From Halomonas cerina (GTDB lineage Bacteria; Pseudomonadota; Gammaproteobacteria; Pseudomonadales; Halomonadaceae), in assembly GCF_014192215.1 (NCBI RefSeq), contig NZ_JACHXP010000002.1, positions 62,001 through 126,000 on the forward strand: a stretch of DNA of 64,000 bases. The letters run 5' to 3'. Every line of letters begins with the position of its first letter. The stretch's first letter is position 1. The notes below the pieces were generated by a model. The model did not search any database and was not told where the DNA came from. It worked only from the letters and a program-made list of their open reading frames with translations. The position numbers and the translations under genes are program-made. Shown one piece after another: positions 17,798-26,464 of the stretch.

Positions 17798-19089
17798 TCA
17801 TGAAGACACGGACTCGTTACTGGGCTTGTCATCCTCCTGTAGTGCCGCGACGCCAGCGCGGGGTGACCATGGTGCTGATGGCGGTGGCACTGTTCATGCT
17901 GCTGGCCTTTACCGCCCTGGCGGTGGATGGTGGCAACCTCTATGTGGCGCGCAACGAACTTCACAACGCCGCCGATGCCGGCGCCTTGGCCGGGGCTCGC
18001 TTCCTGTATGTGGAAGATGGGTCACAGGTCAATGACGGCACTCAGCCCTATGACGGTGTCAATTACAAGAGTGCCGATGCCTGGGCAACGGAAGCGGCCC
18101 AGTCCAACGACAGCCAGAATGAAACCGTCGAAGTGGTGCGCGTCCGGCGTGGCCACTGGAGCTTCACCGATCGCACCTTTACCTACAACCCCTCGGTGGA
18201 CCCTGTGGATCTGGCCGGCAAGACCACCCAGGAACTGGACCTCGACCCCAACTTCATCAATGCGGTGGAGGTGGTGACCGCTCGGGATCAGACACCGGTG
18301 GAGGCCTTCTTCGGTCGGGTCCTGGGGTTCGACGGCTATGAGGCCTCGGCGCGTGCCGTCGCCTATATCGGCTTTGCGGGTAAATTACGCCCGGAGGATG
18401 TCGACCAGCCCATCGCCATGTGCCGGCAGGCCCTCTTGGATGGCGATGAGTATGCCTGCGATGTGGGGCGTTTTATCCCCGAAGGCGATCAGACCGGTGG
18501 CTGGACCAACTTCGAACATGACCAGAACGGTGCCAGTAATGCAGATGAATTGCGCGATCTTGTCAATGGTGATGGAAATCCCAATGAAATGCGCTTCGGC
18601 GAGGATATCTCCACCAACAACGGTCAGGTACAGTCGGCCTTCAAGGCATTCTATGATCGGTGGGAAGCGGAAACCGGCAAGCAAACCCTTTGGAACATGA
18701 CACTACCGGTGGTGGACTGTACCGGTGGTATCGCGCCCAGTAACCCGCTGGTGGGAGCAGTGAATCTCAATGTTGTCTGGGTCGTCGACAAGGACAACAA
18801 GATCAACGATGACGCACCGCGGCAGATGGAGCTGCCACCCGATGACAGCGATGGTGTCTCCCCGGGAACATGGACCAATAATGATCCCGACGGTGTGACG
18901 CGCTGGGACGACTTCGTCAACACGATGAACATCAGTGGTCCGAACCTGGGTCTGGCTACCTACGCCAATGATGGTTGGCGGCAGAAGAGCATCTACTTCC
19001 TGCCCAGTTGTTCCTACCATGAGCCCAAGGGCAACACCGGCGGCGAGAACTTCGGCATCCTGGCACAGATTCCGGTGCTGGTGGATTGA
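17794..19089 (+). CDS. tadG: TadG-like pilus assembly protein
   Basis: A 431-aa protein with an N-terminal TadE/TadG helix (GVTMVLMAVALFMLLAFTAL, then AVDGGNLYVARNELHNAADA), the usual pseudopilin-like membrane anchor. No clear von Willebrand MIDAS (DxSxS) is visible, unlike longer TadG proteins. The C-terminal ~300 residues are acidic and Asn/Asp-rich (for example NGDGNPNEMRFGEDI and DPDGVTRWDDF), suggesting a surface or periplasmic, perhaps Ca2+-binding, domain. A second ATG two codons in (17800) is an equally possible start. Local G+C is a little lower than in tadA-tadD. It is the last gene of the tad locus and is followed by a strong hairpin. Confidence 0.85.
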   Translation: MIMKTRTRYWACHPPVVPRRQRGVTMVLMAVALFMLLAFTALAVDGGNLYVARNELHNAADAGALAGARFLYVEDGSQVNDGTQPYDGVNYKSADAWATEAAQSNDSQNETVEVVRVRRGHWSFTDRTFTYNPSVDPVDLAGKTTQELDLDPNFINAVEVVTARDQTPVEAFFGRVLGFDGYEASARAVAYIGFAGKLRPEDVDQPIAMCRQALLDGDEYACDVGRFIPEGDQTGGWTNFEHDQNGASNADELRDLVNGDGNPNEMRFGEDISTNNGQVQSAFKAFYDRWEAETGKQTLWNMTLPVVDCTGGIAPSNPLVGAVNLNVVWVVDKDNKINDDAPRQMELPPDDSDGVSPGTWTNNDPDGVTRWDDFVNTMNISGPNLGLATYANDGWRQKSIYFLPSCSYHEPKGNTGGENFGILAQIPVLVD

Positions 19090-19119
19090 AGGACCCTGCC
19101 CGGCAGATGTCCAGAACAG

Positions 19120-19145
19120 GCCGCCGCCCTCGATAGGGCGGCGGC
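19120..19145 (+). terminator. Hairpin terminator at the end of the tad locus
   Basis: A perfect 11-bp stem (GCCGCCGCCCT / AGGGCGGCGGC) with loop CGAT begins 31 nt after the tadG stop. Only TT follows the stem before TGCCTCG, so it is a very stable hairpin with a poor U tract. It separates tadG from the convergent regulator gene. Confidence 0.75.
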
Positions 19146-19241
19146 TTGCCTCGTGCGGATGGCATGACGGATGGCGAAGTCGTCTCGGATTGACGTTGTG
19201 TCGGACAGTGAAAGGAACAAGTGAAAGGAGCGGTCAGCCGC

Positions 19242-20159
19242 TCAGCGTTCGGGACCCGCGGCCCACAGCGGCCGCATCAACGCTGCCGTATCAACCTTCG
19301 GCGTCGAAGGGGGCACGAAGTCGAAGGGCTCGTCATGCCGGAAGAGGGGCGTCTCCCGCGGCTTGTCGAGGCTCAGGCGGTAGCGGGAGGGGGGGAGCCC
19401 CACGTAGCGCTGGAAGATTCGGGTGAAATACGAGAGGTCGCGGAAGCCCACGGTGAAGCACACGTCGGTCACAGAGGCCTTGGGGTTGGCCAGCAGGCGC
19501 ATGGCCTCGGCGATGCGGCGATGCTGGAGATACTCCTGGAAGGTCACGCCGGTCAGCTTCTTGAACAGCCGGCTGAACTGGAAGGTATTGAGTTCGCACA
19601 GTTCGGCGACCTCGGCCTGGGCGATCTTGCGGTGCAGGTTCTGGTCGATATACGCCAGGGCCCGGTCGAGAAGAGGTTGCTGGCCCCCGCTGCGCTGACA
19701 GCGCAGGCGCGCCTCGGGTGGCATGGCATTGTCGATCGCCGGCATCCGGCGGGGGGCCGGTGCGCCGGCCCCGGGAATCCGCACGCTGCGCAGGCTGGCG
19801 ATGACCTCCAGCAGCCTCGAGGTGTCCACCGGCTGCACGAAGTAGTCCCACACGCGGGCGCGGAAGGCCCAGACGGCCAGGCGCTCCGAATGGGCCTGGG
19901 TGATCATCAGCAGCGGCACCGAGGTCACCTCCTGCTTGATGCGGCGCAGATCGGTCAGGCCCTGCCAGTCCGGGTAGTCGAAATGCAGGCAGCAGACCAC
20001 CGGGGGCCGATGCTGCATCCTGGGAATCGGGTCCTCTCCCGGCTGCACGAATTCGACAGGATAGCCCTGTCGCTTCAGCACCTCGACATAGTCGCTATCG
20101 AGGCTCTCCTGAAGGTTCCTCAGCACGATCAGTACATAATCCTGTACCTGCATCACCAT
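19242..20159 (-). CDS. AraC-family regulator with receiver-like N-terminal domain
   Basis: A 305-aa transcription factor. Residues 5-125 look like a response-regulator receiver fold but with key residues changed: the position expected for the phospho-acceptor Asp (four before the Pro in HFDYPDWQG) is His59, and the usual Lys-Pro near the end is Gln109-Pro110. Residues ~200-300 form the AraC double helix-turn-helix, with AQAEVAELCELNTFQFSRLF and SVTDVCFTVGFRDLSYFTRI. It is convergent with the tad locus and its own upstream region is a long A+T-rich stretch. It is a good candidate for control of tad expression, but that rests only on position. It could also answer to a signal unrelated to phosphorylation. 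Confidence 0.85.
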   Translation of the reverse strand: MVMQVQDYVLIVLRNLQESLDSDYVEVLKRQGYPVEFVQPGEDPIPRMQHRPPVVCCLHFDYPDWQGLTDLRRIKQEVTSVPLLMITQAHSERLAVWAFRARVWDYFVQPVDTSRLLEVIASLRSVRIPGAGAPAPRRMPAIDNAMPPEARLRCQRSGGQQPLLDRALAYIDQNLHRKIAQAEVAELCELNTFQFSRLFKKLTGVTFQEYLQHRRIAEAMRLLANPKASVTDVCFTVGFRDLSYFTRIFQRYVGLPPSRYRLSLDKPRETPLFRHDEPFDFVPPSTPKVDTAALMRPLWAAGPER

Positions 20160-20714
20160 GTCCCCCTGGTGTCCCGGCCGGTATTACGATTCTAATATCA
20201 GTAAATTTTTATTTAGATATCTTTTGTTTATATCGCTCGATGGATGTCGCATTGTCTGTATGTGCAGGACGTCTGAGAGTGTGCCATCCAATATAGTATG
20301 AATTTCATGATAAATTTTTGGTTTTTTCTAATGCAGATATCATACCTTTGTACTGTTCTTGGCACTTTTCCTGTTACAATAACAGTGGTTTAGGCGCACA
20401 AAGATACATAAAGCACTGTTCTTTTATATATAGTTACATTACTTACATAAAATTACATATATGCTTCGACAAGCTTAGCCGCAATGCAGGCGTTTGCAAA
20501 GCACTGAGCATGAAAAGATGGCTGATACCTTCCCCTGAGCCGCCACGCTTTTCAAAGCAGACGCGAGCATGAGATGAAAGGCGACCCGAGGTCGTCGAAT
20601 CGCCCATTGGTAGGTGCCCCGACAGGAACCACTGGCCAGGCCATCCCCCCGCTACTAGGGGTCTGCTAGAATGCGCGCCTTCGACGCCAAGACAACGACC
20701 GACGGCGAGGTGAC
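20160..20714. promoter_or_regulatory. A+T-rich divergent intergenic region
   Basis: About 555 bp between the AraC-type gene and the flavoprotein gene. From about 20185 to 20500 the sequence is strikingly A+T-rich (for example TAAATTTTTATTTAGATATC) and contains many TATA-like hexamers. The short frames in it have atypical codon use and no recognisable product, so no gene is called. It probably holds the regulator's promoter and binding sites for nucleoid proteins that prefer A+T-rich DNA. The last 100 bp return to normal composition. Confidence 0.6.
20663..20672 (+). promoter_or_regulatory. Extended -10 promoter element for the flavoprotein gene
   Basis: TCTGCTAGAAT carries an extended -10 (TGC followed by TAGAAT, 20667-20672) about 43 nt before the ATG at 20715. 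No good -35 is seen at the right distance, which is usual for extended -10 promoters. The same GCTAGAATG sequence occurs before dnaX. Confidence 0.5.
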
Positions 20715-21896
20715 ATGCAGTCCAACCCTGACCTGGTAGTGATCGGCGCCGGTGCCGCGGGCCTGATGTGCGCGTTGACCGCCGGCTACGCCGGCAAGCG
20801 GGTGCTGGTGCTCGACCATGCCAGCAAGGCCGGCAAGAAGATCCTGATGTCGGGTGGAGGCCGTTGCAATTTCACCCACCTGGCGTCCACTCCGGCGCAT
20901 TTCTTCTCCCGCAACCCCGCCTTCTGCATCTCGGCGCTCAAGCGCTATCGCCCCGAGCACTTCGTCGAGCTGGTCGAGCGTCACGGCGTCGAGTACGTGG
21001 AGAAGGCCCCGGGGCAGTTGTTCTGCGCCGACTCGTCGAAGGAGATCCTGCGGGTACTGCTGACCGAGTGTGACTGGGCCGGCGTGGAGCTGCACCTCAA
21101 GACCCGGGTCGAGGCCATCGAAAGGGTGGGGGAGGGCATGCGCTTGACCACTTCCCTGGGCATCCTCGATACCGGCGCCGTGGTGGTGGCCACCGGCGGG
21201 TTGTCCATTCCTACCCTGGGCGCGAGCGGCTTCGGTTACGATATCGCCCGCCAGTTCGGCCTCGAGGTCACCGCGACGCGGGCGGCGCTGGTGCCCTTCA
21301 CGCTGACTTCGCAGTGGAAAGCCCGTGCCGAGGCGCTGGCGGGGGTCAGCACCGAAGTCGCCGTGCGCTGTCGCAACGGCCACTATCGCGAACCGATGCT
21401 GTTCACCCATCGCGGGCTCTCCGGGCCTGCCATGCTGCAGATCTCCAGCCACTGGCAGCCCGGCGACAGCCTGGCCATCGATCTGCTGCCGGCGACCGAT
21501 AGTGTCGCGGCCTTGGCCGCCGCCCGTGGTGAGACCCCGAAGCGGCGTCTTTCCTCCTGGCTCGGCGAGCGGCTGCCTCGGCGCCTGGCGCAGGCGCTGG
21601 TCGAGTGGCACGGCGGTGACGGGGTGCTGGCCGAGCGCTCCAATGCCGATCTCGAGACCTGGGCCGCACGACTCCACGACTGGCGGATCAAGCCGGCCGG
21701 TACCGAGGGCTGGCGGACCGCCGAGGTGACCCTGGGCGGGATCGATACCCGGGCCCTGTCATCGAAGACCTTCGAGGTCCAGGGCCTGCCGCAGCTGCGC
21801 TTCATCGGCGAGGTGCTGGACGTGACCGGCGAGCTCGGTGGCCACAATTTCCAGTGGGCCTGGGCCTCCGGCGTGGCCTGCGGCCTGGCGCTCTAG
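20715..21896 (+). CDS. BaiN/HI0933-type FAD-dependent oxidoreductase
   Basis: A 393-aa flavoprotein with an N-terminal Rossmann FAD site (VVIGAGAAGLMCALTAGYAG), the family-specific SGGGRCNFTH, a central VVVATGGLSIPTLGASG and a C-terminal GGHNFQWAWASGVACG. These mark the HI0933/YhiN family (predicted flavin-dependent reductases; BaiN is a relative acting on bile-acid intermediates). The substrate in this organism is unknown. It has its own extended -10 promoter and is convergent with the ParA-like gene. Confidence 0.92.
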   Translation: MQSNPDLVVIGAGAAGLMCALTAGYAGKRVLVLDHASKAGKKILMSGGGRCNFTHLASTPAHFFSRNPAFCISALKRYRPEHFVELVERHGVEYVEKAPGQLFCADSSKEILRVLLTECDWAGVELHLKTRVEAIERVGEGMRLTTSLGILDTGAVVVATGGLSIPTLGASGFGYDIARQFGLEVTATRAALVPFTLTSQWKARAEALAGVSTEVAVRCRNGHYREPMLFTHRGLSGPAMLQISSHWQPGDSLAIDLLPATDSVAALAAARGETPKRRLSSWLGERLPRRLAQALVEWHGGDGVLAERSNADLETWAARLHDWRIKPAGTEGWRTAEVTLGGIDTRALSSKTFEVQGLPQLRFIGEVLDVTGELGGHNFQWAWASGVACGLAL

Positions 21897-21910
21897 CGTA
21901 TTCTTTCGCC

Positions 21911-22645
21911 TCAACGCAGGCGCTGAGCCAGCTCCTGCCACAGGGCCGCATAGGCACGGGCGGCGGCGGTGCGAGGGGCGAAGCAGGGCAGGGGGGCTCG
22001 CTCGAGCCCCATCCGTTCGACGACGCTCGCCGAGGGGATCACGGTGGAAAGCATCAGTGGCCACTGCTCATGCATGTTCGCCATCACCTCTCGATGCAGT
22101 ACCCGCCGCCGATCGGCGAGGGTGATGAATGGCCAGAGGAGGCAGGCGATGTCGTGGTCGTCGAGGAAGACCTGCAACTGCTGGAGGGTGCGCAGTGACA
22201 GCACCGTGGGGACCACCGGCACCAGCAGGGCATCGACGCTGGAGAAGATGCTCTCGGACAGGTGCGAAAGGCTCGGCGGGCAGTCGAGGATCACCAGATC
22301 GTAGTCATCGCGCACCGGCTTGAGGATCTTGCGCAGGTGGCTGTTGCCGCGCTTGGCCAGCAGCTGATCCATCTCCCTCGATGCCAGGGCGGCGGGCAGC
22401 AGGTCGAGGTGGTCGACGTCGGTGGCACGGATCACCTTGTCGAACGAGGACTTGCCCTTGACCAGCTTCTCCACGCCACCGCGGATGCGCGGCTTGGCCT
22501 TAAGATAGAAGCTGGTAGCCGCCTGCGGGTCCAGGTCCCAGAGCAGCACACGCTGACCGGCCCCTGCCGCCTCCGCCGCCAGGTTGACGGCCGAGGCGGT
22601 CTTGCCGACGCCCCCCTTGATGCTGTAGAGCGCCAGCATGCGCAT
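21911..22645 (-). CDS. ParA/MinD-family ATPase
   Basis: A 244-aa cytoplasmic ATPase with a complete deviant Walker A (YSIKGGVGKTASAVNLAAEA), switch LLWDLDPQAATSF and Walker B LVILDCPPSLSHLSE. There is no ParB partner and no parS-like site nearby, so it is not the chromosomal parA. Similar stand-alone ATPases position cellular structures or chemosensory arrays. The ATG at 22645 could be replaced by the ATG two codons later. No operon partner is evident; the amidase gene starts 50 nt further upstream on the same strand. Confidence 0.85.
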   Translation of the reverse strand: MRMLALYSIKGGVGKTASAVNLAAEAAGAGQRVLLWDLDPQAATSFYLKAKPRIRGGVEKLVKGKSSFDKVIRATDVDHLDLLPAALASREMDQLLAKRGNSHLRKILKPVRDDYDLVILDCPPSLSHLSESIFSSVDALLVPVVPTVLSLRTLQQLQVFLDDHDIACLLWPFITLADRRRVLHREVMANMHEQWPLMLSTVIPSASVVERMGLERAPLPCFAPRTAAARAYAALWQELAQRLR

Positions 22646-22695
22646 CGAGCCCCCTTTCGTGACGATGTCATCGAGTCGTTGATGCCGGTTGCCGT

Positions 22696-24114
22696 TCAGC
22701 CTTCCCGGGAGGGGGTAGGAATGGCGGGAAAACGCGGCGGGTGCGCTTCCATGAAGGCATGGCAGGCGCGCAGGATGCGCACGTCATCATGCTTGCCTCC
22801 GGCGAGTTGGAAGCCGACCGGCAGTCCCGTGTCGGTGAAACCACAGGGTACCGAGGCCGCGGGTTGCTGGCTCAGGTTGAAGGGGTAGGAGAAGGGCGCC
22901 CATTCCTCCCAGTCCCGCATGCCGCTGCCCGGTGGCACCTGATGGTTGATCTCGAAGGGAGAGATCGCCACCGAGGGGGTCATCAACAGGTGATAGCGCT
23001 GGTTGAAGTGCTCCAGCTGTTCGGTGAGGCGAGCGCGGCTGGCCAAGGCACGGAAATACTCCACGGCGGAGAATGCCTCGGCACGCTTGGCGTTGTCGAC
23101 GAGTCCCGGGTCGAGCTGCTGGCGCTGGGTCTCGTTGCACTGTAACCAGAGCTCCAGCGAGACGGTGAACCATAGCGTGAGGAAGGTATCGATGGGCGAT
23201 TCGAAGCCGGGATGGATCTCGGTCACCTCGGCCCCCAGGGCCTCGAGCTTCTCGGCGGCCTCACGCACCCGCAGGGCGACCTGCGGGTCGACCTCGGCAT
23301 AGCCGAGATCCGGCGAGTAGGCGATCTTCAGTCCTTTCAGGCCACCGTCCAACTCGACGCCCCAGTCGTCGGGCTGGCCGCGAATGGCGTAGGGGTCGCG
23401 ATAGTCGTAGCGGCCGATGGCGTTGAGCATGCGCACGGCATCTTTCACATGGCGCGTGAGCGGGCCGATGTGTGACAGGGTCGGCTCCTTGGCCGGTGGC
23501 CATTGGGGTGTCCAGCCGAAGGTGGGCTTGAAGCCGAAGGTGCCGGTGAAGGCGGCCGGAATACGGATGGAGCCGCCCGAGTCCCCGCCTTGATGCAGCA
23601 CGCCCATGTTGAGCGCCGCGGCCACCGCCGCCCCTCCGGAGGAGCCCCCGGGGGTGAGGCGGGTGTTCCAGGGATTGCAGGTGGCACCATGGAGTCGGTT
23701 GTCGGTGACGGCTTTCCAGCCGAATTCGGAGGTGTTGGTCTTGCCCAGCAGGACCGCGCCGGCCTCGCGCAGACGCGCCGCCGGCGGCGCATCCTGCTCG
23801 CAGGGGGCGTCGGAGGTGGTCAGCGATCCTTGCCGGGCCGGCATGCCGGCCACCTCGGTCAGGTCCTTGAGGGTCACGGGCACGCCATCGAGCTCGCTCA
23901 GTGGCTGGCCCTGTCCCCAGCGTCGCGCCGAGGCCTTGGCGGCCTGCTCGGCGCCTTCGGCATCCACATAGGTGAAGGCATTGACCGCGCCATCGAAGCG
24001 CTCGATGCGTGCCAGGGCGGCCCGGGTGGCTTCCAGGGGGGAGGCCTTGCCAGAACGGTAGAGTTCGGCCAGCTGGCCGGCATCCATGAGACCGAGATCC
24101 GTATCGCTCATCAT
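22696..24114 (-). CDS. Amidase (amidase signature family)
   Basis: A 472-aa amide hydrolase. The Ser-cisSer-Lys triad is visible: Lys83 in VPVTLKDLTEV, Ser158 in PGGSSGGAA and the nucleophile Ser182 in GGDSGGSIRIPA. The length and layout fit GatA-like amidases of the non-GatCAB type; no gatB or gatC is adjacent. It may act on small amides or acyl-amino compounds; the substrate cannot be told. It is on the same strand as the ParA-like gene and could be read together with it. Confidence 0.92.
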   Translation of the reverse strand: MMSDTDLGLMDAGQLAELYRSGKASPLEATRAALARIERFDGAVNAFTYVDAEGAEQAAKASARRWGQGQPLSELDGVPVTLKDLTEVAGMPARQGSLTTSDAPCEQDAPPAARLREAGAVLLGKTNTSEFGWKAVTDNRLHGATCNPWNTRLTPGGSSGGAAVAAALNMGVLHQGGDSGGSIRIPAAFTGTFGFKPTFGWTPQWPPAKEPTLSHIGPLTRHVKDAVRMLNAIGRYDYRDPYAIRGQPDDWGVELDGGLKGLKIAYSPDLGYAEVDPQVALRVREAAEKLEALGAEVTEIHPGFESPIDTFLTLWFTVSLELWLQCNETQRQQLDPGLVDNAKRAEAFSAVEYFRALASRARLTEQLEHFNQRYHLLMTPSVAISPFEINHQVPPGSGMRDWEEWAPFSYPFNLSQQPAASVPCGFTDTGLPVGFQLAGGKHDDVRILRACHAFMEAHPPRFPAIPTPSREG

Positions 24115-24155
24115 GCCTCCATGGGCACTCCTTCGAGGCGGCTGGTGGGGGCTCG

Positions 24156-24434
24156 TCAGTCAAGCAGGCGCTTGACCGCCTTGTAGGCCACGGCCACCGT
24201 GCTCAGGTGCTGTACCAGCTGGCGAATATTGCGCGGGCGCCTCACGCCGCGGTAGAGCAGCACCCCACCGGCGGTCAGCAAGGGGACCTTGTAACGCATC
24301 AGCTTGTGCCAGCCCGCGTCGATGGCCCCCCCGGCCATCTGCCACTGGTCGGCCGCCACTAGCAGGTCCACGCGCTGTTGCTCGATGAGGTGCTCGAGTT
24401 CGGCCTTGTGGCGCTGACGGTCACGGCGAGTCAC
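24156..24434 (-). CDS. yqjK: YqjK-like small protein
   Basis: A 92-aa protein with a basic, helical N-terminal half (RRDRQRHKAELEHLIEQQR) and one hydrophobic segment (YKVPLLTAGGVLLYRGV). It lies last in a yqjD-yqjE-yqjK order and overlaps the holin-like gene by 14 nt, as in enterobacteria. These proteins are linked with membrane attachment and stationary-phase or stress physiology, but their exact role is not known. Weak sequence conservation; the call leans on gene order. Confidence 0.7.
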   Translation of the reverse strand: MTRRDRQRHKAELEHLIEQQRVDLLVAADQWQMAGGAIDAGWHKLMRYKVPLLTAGGVLLYRGVRRPRNIRQLVQHLSTVAVAYKAVKRLLD

Positions 24435-24816
24435 GGCGGGTCTCCACCAGTTCGCGGTCGGTGGCCAAGTGCTTCAGGGTGCTGACCAGCAGGGTGCGTC
24501 GCCGAGCCAGGTGCATCACCCGCAGGGCGAGCAGCAGGCCGCTGCCCAACAGCACCAGGGCGCTTGCGCCGATGGCGGTGAGGCGGTGGGTCTCCCAGAA
24601 GGCGACGATCACCAGCGTGGTGAGCGTGCCGATCCCCAGCAACAGCAGCACCAGGCTCAGGCCTGCCAGCAGTAGCAGCCCCACCAACCGCGCACGCTCC
24701 TCCTCGAGCTCCAGCACGGCGAGACGCAATCGCGTCTCGCCGGTGGCCAGCAGGCTGTGGAGAAGCCGCTTGCCGGCACTGAACAGCCGCTGAGCCGGTC
24801 CCTGGCTCGCCGACAT
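24421..24816 (-). CDS. yqjE: YqjE/phage-holin-like inner-membrane protein
   Basis: A 131-aa protein with two strong hydrophobic segments (LVGLLLLAGLSLVLLLLGIG and IGASALVLLGSGLLLALRV) between charged helices, matching the YqjE/holin_3 family (PF07332). The start is one nucleotide from the stop of the upstream yqjD-like gene (ATGA-type overlap). It probably interacts with the DUF883 protein in the membrane. Confidence 0.82.
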   Translation of the reverse strand: MSASQGPAQRLFSAGKRLLHSLLATGETRLRLAVLELEEERARLVGLLLLAGLSLVLLLLGIGTLTTLVIVAFWETHRLTAIGASALVLLGSGLLLALRVMHLARRRTLLVSTLKHLATDRELVETRRDSP

Positions 24817-25175
24817 CAGCGACGCCCGATCAGCATGCCGATCACTACCCCGACGCCGGCGCCGATGCCGATGCTGGTCCAGGGGTGATCATGGACATAG
24901 CGATCGCAGGCATCGGCCTGTTGGGTCACGGTCTCGCGGGCATCACCGTAGAAGCGTTCACCGCGGGCCTCGAGCCGGGCGCGGGTGTCGCGCAGGCGCT
25001 GTTCGGCGCGTTGGCGCAGCTCCTTGATGTTGCTGCGCGAGTCATCGGCGGTGGCACTGACCAGCTCCTCGATGGTCTGGGTCAGATTATGCAGGTCCTC
25101 CCTGAGCTGCTGCGTGGACTCACTGGTGCGGGAACGCGGGCCGGATTCATTGCCCGGGATGGGGTGCATGGCCAT
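24816..25175 (-). CDS. yqjD: DUF883 family protein (YqjD/ElaB-like)
   Basis: A 119-aa protein. Residues 20-85 form an amphipathic, highly charged helix or coiled coil, and the C-terminus is the DUF883 hallmark: a membrane segment with HPWTSIGIGAGVGVVIGMLI and a final GRR. E. coli YqjD and ElaB are tail-anchored membrane proteins that bind ribosomes in stationary phase. First gene of the trio. Confidence 0.9.
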   Translation of the reverse strand: MAMHPIPGNESGPRSRTSESTQQLREDLHNLTQTIEELVSATADDSRSNIKELRQRAEQRLRDTRARLEARGERFYGDARETVTQQADACDRYVHDHPWTSIGIGAGVGVVIGMLIGRR

Positions 25176-25276
25176 CGGGTCTTCCTCTGACGGTGAATGA
25201 CAGGATCAGCATAGCAGCCGCCCGAGTGACTTCAATCCATCCCCCTACCGATACGTCATGGTCCTGGGTACCGTCG

Positions 25277-26305
25277 TCAATGTTCGAGGGTGCCCGGGGA
25301 AAACAGGGGGTTGAGGCTGAAGCCCAGGCTCAGGCGTTGGCTGTTCTGGTCGTAGTCGATCAGGCTCTCGCCATAGCCGTGATAATACTGCACATGGCCG
25401 CGGACGGTGCCGAAGATGGGCCAGGAGTAGTCGAGCTGAGCGCCGAGGTGGCCTTCTTCGGGGTTGCCGCGCATCAGCAGGCTCAGCTCGTTGTCGCCGT
25501 TGATCTGTCGGGCCACGGTGATATCGCCGTAGCCCAGGTAGTTGTGGATATCGGGATTGTCGTCCTCGTCCTCGGACTCCGGGATACGCCAGTGGGGAGC
25601 CAGGACAACGGCCCAGTCGTCCTTGACGAAGATGGACTCCAGGATCAGGCGATTCCAGCTGCGTGACAGGGGATCGGAGCGGCCATTGGACTGGTGGTTG
25701 AAGCCCAGACGATTGTTGATGTTGGTCCAGCCGAACAGCGACCAATCGGTGTCGAAGTCGAGGAAGGCCTCCGGTTCGTAGTTGGTCTCGCGGAAGGGGG
25801 AAGAGGCATCGGCATTGTAGGCCTGCCACCAGCTGCGCTGGGTGTAGGCGAAATAGAGGTCGCCGCCGAAGTCGCCCAGCAGGTCCTCGACCAGGTTGAA
25901 CTTGGCACTGAACTGGAACTTCATCTCGGCCCGGTCCAGCGAGCCGTCGCTGATGTCGCGGAACGCCTGGTTGTTGGGGCTGGCGTTGTAGCTGATCGGA
26001 AGCCAGTAGTTGCGGCGATGGGTGGTGATGGCGAAAGGATTGCGCTGGGATTCGCGTTCCAGCTGGCGACGTTCCGCCACGCCATCCTCCAGCTCCTGGC
26101 CGTCGTCATCCATGGAGAGCCCCGTGGCCTGGCGCTCGCTATCTTCGTCGGCGGCCAGTTGGCGCTTGAGCTCGCCCAGTTCCGCCTGCAGGACCTGGAT
26201 GCGTGACTCGATGGCCTCGCGCTCTGTCTCGCTCAGTGCGTCTGCCGCCAGTGGAGCCGCCATCAGCAGGCAGCCGGCCAACAGAGGAAGTGGGAAGGGC
26301 TTCAT
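25277..26305 (-). CDS. pldA: Outer-membrane phospholipase A1 (OMPLA)
   Basis: A 342-aa outer-membrane beta-barrel enzyme that hydrolyses phospholipids misplaced in the outer leaflet. There is a signal peptide (LPLLAGCLLMAAPLAADA) and a short coiled-coil linker (residues 25-55), then the barrel. The catalytic triad is clear: His204 and Ser206 in FNHQSNG and Asn218 in SRSWNRL, with the same 12-residue Ser-Asn spacing as E. coli OMPLA (Ser144/Asn156). The N-terminal extension (~60 residues, acidic) is longer than in E. coli. Divergent from the MscK-like gene. Functionally it complements MlaA encoded at 57751. Confidence 0.94.
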   Translation of the reverse strand: MKPFPLPLLAGCLLMAAPLAADALSETEREAIESRIQVLQAELGELKRQLAADEDSERQATGLSMDDDGQELEDGVAERRQLERESQRNPFAITTHRRNYWLPISYNASPNNQAFRDISDGSLDRAEMKFQFSAKFNLVEDLLGDFGGDLYFAYTQRSWWQAYNADASSPFRETNYEPEAFLDFDTDWSLFGWTNINNRLGFNHQSNGRSDPLSRSWNRLILESIFVKDDWAVVLAPHWRIPESEDEDDNPDIHNYLGYGDITVARQINGDNELSLLMRGNPEEGHLGAQLDYSWPIFGTVRGHVQYYHGYGESLIDYDQNSQRLSLGFSLNPLFSPGTLEH

Positions 26306-26464
26306 GATCGCGCACCGTGTGGAGGGAAAGGGGTAGGGGTGAAAAGGCCGTTTCTAGCATGCCGCGGTGACAAGTCAACCGTGGCACCGTGGAGATAAGG
26401 GGCATTGCCTTGGCCCCGAGGCGGACCGACAATCGCCGCTGACCATCATAACCGAGACCATCAT

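Noticed and set aside
20318-20572. 84-codon open frame in the A+T-rich region
   Set aside because: No ribosome-binding site, odd composition (Tyr, Ser and Lys from A+T-rich DNA) and no recognisable product.
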